Positions 46,501-52,538 of a stretch of DNA of 52,538 nucleotides are shown here, one piece after another. The notes under the pieces were generated by a model. That model made no database searches and had not been told where the DNA came from. It saw only the letters and a program-made list of their open reading frames with translations. The stretch is from Balneolaceae bacterium. Lineage in GTDB: Bacteria > Bacteroidota > Rhodothermia > Balneolales > Balneolaceae. The position numbers and the translations under genes were made by a program. The DNA is taken from the NCBI GenBank assembly GCA_007693745.1, contig REDA01000007.1:1-52538 (forward strand), written 5' to 3'. Position 1 is the first letter of the stretch. Every line of letters begins with the position of its first letter.

Positions 46501-46712
46501 ATTTCAGTGACGGAAATTCCAAATCTGAATCACTACGACAGGCGAAAATCCACTATCTGAATAACTACAACAGTGACCCATACCTCTGGGGACCATTTGT
46601 ACTCTATGGTCCCGATACCGGAAATAGCAAACCGGTCTCTCCCGTCCGCTATTTCCTTGTTATGATCACAGCGGGATTGATTTTTCTGGCATTTAAAAAA
46701 TTCATCCGGTAG
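43578..46712 (+). CDS. TPR-CHAT protease, predicted exported and membrane-anchored
   Basis: This protein of about 1044 residues opens with a hydrophobic signal (MYHRFFFLIIYIL, cleavage near SEASG); an upstream in-frame ATG at 43545 would add 11 residues. A long helical part with TPR-like repeats (about 150-600; for example ALEYFYRAVDAAAI and YGTSLYLLGELNRAIEAFEQ) precedes a C-terminal CHAT caspase-like domain with His865 in LHLATHSRVN and Cys925 in LSSCESGSGG, followed by LILNLWPVGDQAS. A last hydrophobic helix ends with FKKFIR. Both topology signals place TPR and CHAT outside the cytoplasm. CHAT members include separase-like and caspase-like proteases. Confidence 0.88.
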   Translation: MYHRFFFLIIYILSPASEASGTHSVSETRNDPEIFRNWISIHQQTEQDSLSSEPLWNTLAEEFFQLYLQTNEVIYLNFAFSEAGRVKRAEIISRPELNLESVDPDYAALYILRTDESKRYDLRDFTADELYIFLIHRIPPEQEENARKLLDHWYKQFYSEWEQDKFRASFTGQALLYGFYRVGDMRKVVEIGTLLLDNHPFPPSLYTIDLFRNLANASNRIGYQRLTARVYSEILIPLSEEFYRKGNPSELADFLYLYGTSLYLLGELNRAIEAFEQVTEMMLNDHVFSFEENLYNNMAVSYLNMGFFDRYIRYQLRSLDLAFERNNIDMQILILSNLYNFHRNRNDFNEASGYLRMALETATQNELLSESANLLIISGIHQREDRGNPEEALEYFYRAVDAAAISENYRHRLNSILQLAETYYETGDPESGKSYFLKAIETTDFQQDPIYHLTAIAAYANTATRFGDFKDAEELLAILRSNDLSSLSQDIQVVAANAITRLYLHNGDQELAYRSSRDITDKVMTWLTESVEEQSGMIRLRKEFSQALYLYFTSAAATDRVHDALVTAGRLRNISRSGIYNNPLLKASLLTDEEISRDNQLSSEIQQLRNQLRNAAADQRPYLNNQILLALSERNELLNTRMPNRESLNYSDLLGSTRSLLRRDEMVVYFARFEQSLFQFLITRENVELITHDAGRIDLLLNRAIDRFGRGTTDLLLLSELYTLLFKEKIPPSVRGLYIVPDGELYRLPVEILPVNKVSSSHSFGSARYLIEEYRISYLNTLTDLKLKDNRTSYSYSFAGFGLSDFPGAGHSHLSVLPYTRDEINQSAKAFPKSDDWVTFFEEESTKRRLVDMVGKSRILHLATHSRVNESDPLFSVLYLHPSENDSEEKSDAGRRSREPLDPNLYAYELFDLNLNAELVFLSSCESGSGGYLKGSGILGLSRSLSYAGAKRLILNLWPVGDQASSFIAPLFYRNFSDGNSKSESLRQAKIHYLNNYNSDPYLWGPFVLYGPDTGNSKPVSPVRYFLVMITAGLIFLAFKKFIR

Positions 46713-46727
46713 AACGACATACGAAGA

Positions 46728-47477
46728 TCACTCTGTTGCCGAGACTGCCTGCTTAGCCATTCTGATATAGGCACCATCCAACTCAATCACTTTGTGCAGA
46801 TAGACAGCCGCTTCGCCCGTTTGTGAGCGGTGCAGCAGTGTATTGGCAAGATACCAGTAAGCCTGCTCCAGCTGATACGGTTCCAGTGCAGGGTGTTGAG
46901 TCAGCCGGACGAACCACTCCCCGGCTTCGCTGAACTGCTGTTGATTGTAATGAATTCTCGCAATGGCAAAGACAATCTCGATTTCATCCACAGCACTGTT
47001 TTCCTGCAGTTGAAGCCGCTGCTGCAGTAAATCGATTCCATCCTCCGGTGAACCCTCCAGAGCCATGACATAGGCCTCATTGATTACCGGCAGAACACTT
47101 TCCGGAACCGATTCGGAACGTTCGATCGGATATTCGAGCAGGGCAAGAGGTTCAAAGTCCGTTTCAGATGTACCGAAATCAGACACAGTAAACAGAATCG
47201 TCAGCCCGGCCAGCAAAACCGCTGCTGCAGCGAGATATTTCAGAACCCCGGGCTTGAACACCCGGCCTGCACTGCTCACGGCCAAAGGCGGTTGGCCTGT
47301 TTCAGAAAACCTGTCCAGTTTCCCTTTCCTTCCCATCTCTCCAAGTGTAGTAAGAGTATTGTAGTAATCGAGACTCTCTTTGTCATCCAGCAGTTCAGCC
47401 CACAATTGATCCGCTTCAATATCGGTGAGTTCCCCATCCAGGAAACGATGAATTTTTTGCCTGATCTCATTTTCCAT
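46728..47477 (-). CDS. Anti-sigma-like single-pass membrane protein with periplasmic TPR
   Basis: This is a 249-residue protein. Residues 1-55 (RQKIHRFLDGELTDIEADQLW, then DYYNTLTTLGEM) resemble the N-terminal helical sigma-binding domain of anti-sigma factors but lack the zinc HxxxCxxC motif. One membrane helix spans about 79-98. The C-terminal 150 residues, expected in the periplasm, form TPR-like helices (EDGIDLLQQRLQLQEN, IARIHYNQQQFSEAGEWFVRL, YWYLANTLLHRSQTGEAAVYL). The gene converges with the CHAT gene (15 bp between stops) and starts right after the response-regulator stop. I infer it holds the ECF sigma factor in check and is read or cut from the periplasmic side. Confidence 0.7.
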   Translation of the reverse strand: MENEIRQKIHRFLDGELTDIEADQLWAELLDDKESLDYYNTLTTLGEMGRKGKLDRFSETGQPPLAVSSAGRVFKPGVLKYLAAAAVLLAGLTILFTVSDFGTSETDFEPLALLEYPIERSESVPESVLPVINEAYVMALEGSPEDGIDLLQQRLQLQENSAVDEIEIVFAIARIHYNQQQFSEAGEWFVRLTQHPALEPYQLEQAYWYLANTLLHRSQTGEAAVYLHKVIELDGAYIRMAKQAVSATE

Positions 47478-48029
47478 TCAATGCTCCGGTTTGGTTTCCG
47501 GCATCTTAATATACCTGCCTATTTCATCAATTGCTTTTAGCAAACTGGGTTTGCTGAACGGTTTTTGAATGTACGCATTCATCGTTGAAATGACACAATC
47601 TTCCCTTACATTCTCAAAATCATTCGAAGTAAGGGCAATCAGCGGAGTCTGGTGATAGCGATCCAGCTCTCTGATTTTTTTTGCTGTCTCAAACCCGTCA
47701 ATTCCCGAACCCAGATTGATGTCGATGATCACAAGATCATACTTCTCTCTCGAAATCGCAGTCAGAGCTTCTTCTCCTGTTTCAACACTATCTACATCAA
47801 AATATTCCTTCAGATAGATATGCAGAAGCAGGCGAATCTGAATATTATCCTCAATGTGCAGAAGCCTGGGCCTGTCAATCCGAAACCTCTCACTCTTCGG
47901 TTTTTCGGTAGTTCCGGAATAGGAATGTGTTCGGCCTGATCCATCACGAAACAGCAGATACTCATCTATGTAGATGTGCTGCAGTGTTGCGATCCGGTCT
48001 TCATATAAAAGTACGCAGGTTTTCATCAT
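47478..48029 (-). CDS. Response regulator, receiver-only with N-terminal extension
   Basis: This is a 183-residue protein. Residues about 54-175 are a receiver domain: LLHIEDNIQIRLLL (acidic pair), phospho-acceptor Asp103 in LVIIDINLGSGIDGFE, Thr in IALTSND and Lys in IQKPFSKP. There is no output domain. The first 53 residues form an unrecognised strand-rich segment (IYIDEYLLFRDGSGRTHSYSG), which may be a binding module or a worn domain. The stop is directly followed by the start of the anti-sigma-like gene, so both are co-translated. It may receive phosphate from a kinase elsewhere and act as a partner-switching protein. Confidence 0.85.
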   Translation of the reverse strand: MMKTCVLLYEDRIATLQHIYIDEYLLFRDGSGRTHSYSGTTEKPKSERFRIDRPRLLHIEDNIQIRLLLHIYLKEYFDVDSVETGEEALTAISREKYDLVIIDINLGSGIDGFETAKKIRELDRYHQTPLIALTSNDFENVREDCVISTMNAYIQKPFSKPSLLKAIDEIGRYIKMPETKPEH

Positions 48030-48328
48030 TCGAACTTATTTGAAACTTTTCACTTGCCTTCTACCTTAATGAGTCTTAAGTCTCTCTTTTGTTACAATTT
48101 TTCCGTATTTATTTTAAAATTTTCCATACCCTGAATGTAAAAGCCGGTTCGTTTGTTGGGTACCGGATATCACTATTTTGCCATGAAAAAGAGTTCTTTA
48201 ATTTTTTCCTGCTCATCCTTATCGGCAGGTACTTTTATAAACATAAGATCCGGTTTTGCTCTACTGCTGCAGCGTAACCCATTCTGTTCAACTTCCTTCA
48301 TTTTCAAACTGTCTGATGTTTGACTGAG

Positions 48329-49306
48329 ATGCAAAGATCTGCACTGAAATTATTTATCCCGGTCGCACTTGCTGCTCTTGCAATCTGGATCTTCTATATG
48401 AGCTGGAGCTCCAGCTGGTTTCTTTTCAGGGATAACTGGTTTATGACTGCAACCATGCTGTTCGGCTCCTTCATAGCCGGTGCCAGTTCCGAGGGAGGAG
48501 GTGCTATTGCATACCCGGTGATGACACTCATCTTCAGCATTGAACCGGATATCGCACGCAATTTCAGCTTTGCCATCCAGAGTATTGGTATGACTTTCGC
48601 GGCTTTCTGGATCGTGCTTTCGAAAATACGGATTGACCTGACCTATTTCATTCTGGCAGGCACAGGCGGACTCGTTGGCATCATCTTTGGTACCTTTTTT
48701 GTTGCTCCGCTGGTCCTGCCTGAATACGCAAAAATGATGTTTGTCTCTTTCTGGTTAAGTTTCGGGATCGCTCTCTGGATTGTTACCTTCGTGAATGAGA
48801 GAAAACACCGAGATTCACTCCCCCGTCTTTCTGCTGCTCAAAAAGCGGAACTGTTACTTGTGGGGGTGTTTGGCGGCGTTTTCAGCTCGGTTCTCGGTAA
48901 TGGGCTTGACATCTGCTCCTTTTCATATGTGGTGATTAAATATGGCCTTTCCGAAAAAGTTGCCACCCCTACCTCCGTAATGCTCATGGCCAGCAACGCC
49001 ATCGCCGGATTAATCCTCAATACATGGGTGGTCCAAACCATGCAGCCGGAAGCGATTCAGTACTGGCTGGTTTCAATACCGGTGGTCATTTTTGGCGCCC
49101 CGCTGGGAGCTTATGTCATCACCCGTATCGGCAGAAAAACGATTGCCGGAATCCTGATATCCATCATCATTATTCAGTTTGTAACTGCACTCTTTATTGT
49201 AAGGCCGGGTTCAGAACTTTCTCTTTTCTCATTCCTGATTTTTCTGGCGGGAATTATTCTCTTTTTCGTGCTGACAAAATCGGGTCAATCTTCCCGTACC
49301 GAATAA
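48329..49306 (+). CDS. Sulfite exporter TauE/SafE (TSUP) family transporter, type 1
   Basis: This is a membrane protein of about 325 residues with eight or more hydrophobic segments. The start is ATG 48329; the frame extends to a TTG at 48320. TSUP marks are SFIAGASSEGGGAIAYPVMTL near the N-terminus and GVFGGVFSSVLGNGLDICSF in the second half, the repeated inverted-pair motif. The family exports sulfite, sulfoacetate or related anions. The motif GxxxEGGG is the variant seen in larger, less-studied members. It converges with a second TSUP gene of a different subgroup. Confidence 0.82.
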   Translation: MQRSALKLFIPVALAALAIWIFYMSWSSSWFLFRDNWFMTATMLFGSFIAGASSEGGGAIAYPVMTLIFSIEPDIARNFSFAIQSIGMTFAAFWIVLSKIRIDLTYFILAGTGGLVGIIFGTFFVAPLVLPEYAKMMFVSFWLSFGIALWIVTFVNERKHRDSLPRLSAAQKAELLLVGVFGGVFSSVLGNGLDICSFSYVVIKYGLSEKVATPTSVMLMASNAIAGLILNTWVVQTMQPEAIQYWLVSIPVVIFGAPLGAYVITRIGRKTIAGILISIIIIQFVTALFIVRPGSELSLFSFLIFLAGIILFFVLTKSGQSSRTE

Positions 49307-49354
49307 TTTGCAGCTTGCGGAACTTCGTTTGTTCTCCAAACTGTATGATGCTGT

Positions 49355-50167
49355 CTATCCAAATAATTCTCCCAGCATCGAAATTGCGATCACTGTAATG
49401 AGCAAGGCAAAAAGAAGATATAACAGACGCTGATTTACAAATTTGCCTAACCTGACACCGGCAAACCCGCCGATAAAAGCACCGGCAATTAAGGGCAGGG
49501 CTGTCCCAAAGTCAACATATCCAAGCGTGACTGAAGATGCACCTGGAGGTGCATCGGTCAGCAGTGCATACTGCAGCCATCCCGAAAGAGAGATGAATAC
49601 AATGGCAAGCGACGAAATGCTGACTGCTTTTCTTACCGGTATCTGAAACATCAGATTCATGATGGGAACCATGACGATACCTCCTCCAACTCCCGCAAGA
49701 GCTGCAATAAATCCTCCCGCACCCCCGGCCACGGTAAAATGACCGACTCTGCTCTGATTCCGGCCGGCAGGTGTCTGATACTCTGCCCCGCTTCTCCTGA
49801 TAAACAGAACAGCTACCCAAATCAGGAGCAGAATAAAATAACCCGCAAAGAGTCTGCTGCTGAACCATGACGACAATACCACACTTTTACCTGCAAAAAC
49901 AGCAATACTCCCTGCGAAACCGACCCATAAACCCTCTCTCCAGTATAAATTTTTCTGCTTTCTCTGCTGAATTGTACTGCTCAGTGATGCTGAAAATGTA
50001 CAGAAAAGCGAAGTGGCAATCGCCCAGGTAGCCGGCTGCTCCAGGCCCAGCGTCTGAAAAAGATAAAACAATACCGGTGTGAAGAGCAATCCGCCGCCAA
50101 TCCCAAAGAGGCCGGCGGCGGCTCCGGCAACAACACCCATTAAAATCAGCAGTACCGTTAATAACAT
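49355..50167 (-). CDS. Sulfite exporter TauE/SafE (TSUP) family transporter, type 2
   Basis: This is a membrane protein of about 270 residues with eight predicted helices. I chose ATG 50167, which opens directly into the first helix (MLLTVLLILMG); an upstream in-frame start at 50197 is GTG. Classic TSUP repeats are visible: GAAAGLFGIGGGLLFTPVL in the N-half and GFIAALAGVGGGIVMVPIM in the C-half, then GGFAGVRLGKFVNQR near the end. Substrate may be sulfite or another sulfur anion. The two TSUP genes face each other with 48 bp between stops. Confidence 0.85.
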   Translation of the reverse strand: MLLTVLLILMGVVAGAAAGLFGIGGGLLFTPVLFYLFQTLGLEQPATWAIATSLFCTFSASLSSTIQQRKQKNLYWREGLWVGFAGSIAVFAGKSVVLSSWFSSRLFAGYFILLLIWVAVLFIRRSGAEYQTPAGRNQSRVGHFTVAGGAGGFIAALAGVGGGIVMVPIMNLMFQIPVRKAVSISSLAIVFISLSGWLQYALLTDAPPGASSVTLGYVDFGTALPLIAGAFIGGFAGVRLGKFVNQRLLYLLFALLITVIAISMLGELFG

Positions 50168-50439
50168 TGATGATCCGTATTTGAATGACCAGAACACATT
50201 CCGTTACAAAGAAACACCCGGCTTATTCCGAAGCTCCTTTTCGATAAGAAAACCTTGTAAATTGAGCGTAATTAAGCAAGAATCCAGATCGATATTACCG
50301 GTGTCAATTCCCAATGAGGGTACGGGATTCAGAGTAATTGTACAAATATCGAATTGAGATGACTCTGCTTTCCGATCCCTGAGCAAACAGGAAATTCCGG
50401 GTGACTTTTCATTGTTTGTGAAGTTCACGACCTTACAGA

Positions 50440-52538
50440 ATGGCACAATTTTTTATCACATATCCAGAAAGATCCTGCGAGAAGACCGGTTTCGACCATG
50501 TTAGGGATACAGCGGCAAGGGAAGCGTTTACTCCCTACGGTTACGAGCGTGTACTGAACTGTAAACCCTCATCCGACCCGGGGGTGGTGCAGCGCAGGCT
50601 GTCTCTTGCTTCCCAATGGCTCAAGGTTGTTGAAAGCGGCCTCTTTCCGCCGCTCACACAGCTGGATGATATCCGGGATATTGTGAAAGAGTGCCGGATT
50701 GAGGGAAGCATGGTGCAGCTTACCGATTTCATCATTATTCTGGATCATGCGAAAACTGCGCGAAAACTAAAGGATTTTTTCGACAAGCTCGAAGGTGATT
50801 TTACTCACCTGACTGAACTCGGATCCACATTGATCCCGCTCCGGGAACTTGAGAAAAGAATCAGCCAAACCATCAACGATCTTGGTGAGCTGCGTGATGA
50901 TGCAAGCAGTGAGCTGCGAAAAATCCGGACAGCTCTCAATCGCTCCAAAAACAACCTCAGAGCGACGATCCAGAGGGTACTTCGACGGCTTAACAGTGAA
51001 GGCATGACCTCTGATGAAGGTGCTACAATCCGCAGTGGCAGAATGGTTGTCCCGATCCTTGCCGAATTTAAGAGAAAAGTCGACGGATTTATACATGATG
51101 TCTCTTCCACCGGACAGACCCTCTATCTGGAACCCGTGGAGGCACTGCAGATCAATAACGAAATAAGACAGCTCGAGGCGGAGGAAAAAAGAGAAACCGA
51201 GCGCATCATGAGAGAGCTCTCCTCGTTTGTCCGGAAGTTTACAGACGAACTTGATCTGAATACCGAAACCATTGCTGAACTGGATGAAATTGCTTCTAAA
51301 TCTGCCTTTGGCCTGAAAATTAACGGTAGCATACCGGTAATTTCGGGCGGGCTCCACCTGAAACTCATTCAGGCATTCAATCCGAATCTCATCCTGAAAA
51401 ACCTGACGGCCAGGCAGAAGGAACCTGTAATTCCGCTCGATCTTGAACTGACGGATCAGGAGAGAGCTCTGGTTATCACGGGTCCCAATGCAGGCGGAAA
51501 ATCCGTGGCTATGAAGAGCGTTGGGCTTCTGTCACTTATGTTTCAATGCGGTTTTCCACTGCCTCTTCATCCCGATTCCAGACTCCCTGTAATCAGCGGA
51601 CTTTATGTGGATATGGGGGATGACCAATCGATTGAGGATGATTTAAGTACATTCTCTTCAAGATTAAAGTGGATGAAAAACACTCTCGAAAGACTGAGAC
51701 CCGGATCTCTGGTGCTTGTGGATGAAGCCGGCTCGGGAACTGACCCTGAAGAGGGCGGGGCTCTTTTCCAGGCCTTTACTGAACTGCTTGTGGAACGCGG
51801 GGCACGCGTTATCATTACAACACACCATGGTTCACTCAAAGTGTTTGCCCATCAGAGAGAAGAAGTTGTAAACGGAGCAATGGAATTTAATCAGGAGCAT
51901 CTTTCCCCGACGTACCGTTTTCGCAAGGGGATTCCCGGCAGCAGTTACGCATTTGAGATCGCTGACCGAATGAAACTTCCCGGCATATTGATGGAACGGG
52001 CAAGATCACTTTTGGGAGAGAACCGCGACAAGATGGGCGATCTGCTTGTTTCACTTGAAAGGAGTATACAGGAATCTGAAGAGATAAGAACCCGGTATAA
52101 CCGGAGGGTGGCGGAGCTGGAGAAAAAGGAGCGGATTTTTGATGAAGAGCAGAGTTCCTTTAAAAACAAAAAAAACCAGCTTCTTCAAAAGGCTTATCGC
52201 GACGCTGAAGAGATTCTCAGAGGGGCTAATCAGAGAATTGAGCGTGCAGTGGAAAAAATAATCACGGAAGGAAGTGCCGACAGAGGTCTGATTCGTGAAG
52301 CCAGAGAAGATGTGGATCTGGCTAAAACCACCCTTGAGAGAGAGAAATCTGAGCTGACCGAAGAGATACAAATTCAAAAACGCTACCGGCAGGTTCCATC
52401 TGAAGGTGATTTTGTAATCATTGGTGATAGCAACAGCACAGGTGAGCTTGTCGAAATCACAGGTAAGAAAGCCACTGTTCTGGTGAACGGATTGAGAGTG
52501 AAGGCTCCGTTGAAATCACTTGTTAAAACAGATCCGCC
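50440..52538 (+). CDS. mutS2: Endonuclease MutS2 (3' end outside window)
   Basis: The frame runs open from ATG 50440 (MAQFFITYPERSCEKTGFDH) to the last base, about 699 residues, so the C-terminus is cut off. MutS2 marks: QRRLSLASQWLKVVESG, the lever-helix part with LRATIQRVLRRLNSEGM, VPILAEFKRKVDGFIHD-type core, Walker A ITGPNAGGKSVAMK, DMGDDQSIEDDLSTFSS, Walker B VLVDEAGSGTDPEEGGAL and ITTHHGSLK, then a long coiled coil rich in Glu and Arg. The Smr nuclease domain expected at the C-terminus is not reached. MutS2 suppresses recombination or rescues collided ribosomes. No MutS1-type mismatch domain is present. Confidence 0.95.
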   Translation, partial: MAQFFITYPERSCEKTGFDHVRDTAAREAFTPYGYERVLNCKPSSDPGVVQRRLSLASQWLKVVESGLFPPLTQLDDIRDIVKECRIEGSMVQLTDFIIILDHAKTARKLKDFFDKLEGDFTHLTELGSTLIPLRELEKRISQTINDLGELRDDASSELRKIRTALNRSKNNLRATIQRVLRRLNSEGMTSDEGATIRSGRMVVPILAEFKRKVDGFIHDVSSTGQTLYLEPVEALQINNEIRQLEAEEKRETERIMRELSSFVRKFTDELDLNTETIAELDEIASKSAFGLKINGSIPVISGGLHLKLIQAFNPNLILKNLTARQKEPVIPLDLELTDQERALVITGPNAGGKSVAMKSVGLLSLMFQCGFPLPLHPDSRLPVISGLYVDMGDDQSIEDDLSTFSSRLKWMKNTLERLRPGSLVLVDEAGSGTDPEEGGALFQAFTELLVERGARVIITTHHGSLKVFAHQREEVVNGAMEFNQEHLSPTYRFRKGIPGSSYAFEIADRMKLPGILMERARSLLGENRDKMGDLLVSLERSIQESEEIRTRYNRRVAELEKKERIFDEEQSSFKNKKNQLLQKAYRDAEEILRGANQRIERAVEKIITEGSADRGLIREAREDVDLAKTTLEREKSELTEEIQIQKRYRQVPSEGDFVIIGDSNSTGELVEITGKKATVLVNGLRVKAPLKSLVKTDP

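Noticed and set aside
50541-52377. Chain of minus-strand open frames of 64-196 residues at the end of the window
   Set aside because: They are antisense to mutS2, whose + frame is open from 50440 to the last base and carries clear family motifs. Their composition is Ser/Leu-rich, as expected of antisense frames.

Overview
The window looks like chromosomal DNA from a menaquinone-using, Gram-negative member of the Bacteroidota/Balneolota/Rhodothermota group. The signs are a hybrid two-component regulator with a periplasmic propeller, DUF4290 and DUF3467 proteins, an LptF/LptG permease pair, a eukaryote-like type II glutamine synthetase, several signal peptides and lipoboxes, and few clear Shine-Dalgarno sequences. 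Species cannot be named from the sequence. No phage, insertion sequence, CRISPR array or rRNA was seen. There is one tRNA (Leu, CAA).

Layout. 1-2540: end of an LptF-like gene, an LptG-like gene and two small conserved proteins. 2774-8000: menF-menD-menH and menB. 8130-12633, opposite strand: glnII, then a tight set of GS-like ligase, APH-like kinase and HAD protein. 12989-16448: menA-menC-menE. Together the two men blocks encode every step from chorismate to demethylmenaquinone except the separately encoded final methylation (menG/ubiE) and any dedicated DHNA-CoA thioesterase. 16472-25826: GH130 lipoprotein, tRNA-Leu, a 1398-residue hybrid regulator, a PepSY-like secreted protein, an exported Gfo/Idh oxidoreductase and a secreted concanavalin-like protein. 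25924-31492: a soluble hybrid histidine kinase divergent from a CoA-transferase, which is followed by a degenerate AAA+-like protein. 31513-34581: metallopeptidase-like protein, PlsC and an RhlE-type helicase. 34938-41784: FKBP lipoprotein, queuosine genes queG and queD-queE with an SDR gene, prfA, type 2 IPP isomerase and an RsmI-like methylase. 41792-48029: an ECF sigma factor, a tiny lipoprotein, a large TPR-CHAT protease, an anti-sigma-like membrane protein and a response regulator. 48329-50167: two convergent TSUP transporters. 50440 to the end: mutS2, incomplete.

Three things stand out. (1) A family of about 135-145 bp imperfect inverted repeats is present in five recognisable copies, each directly upstream of a + strand gene or upstream of another copy. 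(2) The 41.8-48.0 kb locus can be read as an envelope signalling system: a CHAT protease predicted to be periplasmic, a single-pass anti-sigma-like protein with an outer TPR part, an ECF sigma factor and a response regulator. (3) The protein at 30908-31492 follows the AAA+ fold pattern but has lost Walker A glycines, the Walker B acidic pair and sensor 1. The three-gene GS-like/kinase/HAD operon is a further candidate for an unassigned pathway.

Several starts needed correction or are unusual: lptG at 491, menH at 5986, the SDR at 37445, prfA at 39707 and the TSUP genes at 48329 and 50167. The RhlE helicase and the ECF sigma factor appear to use TTG starts.
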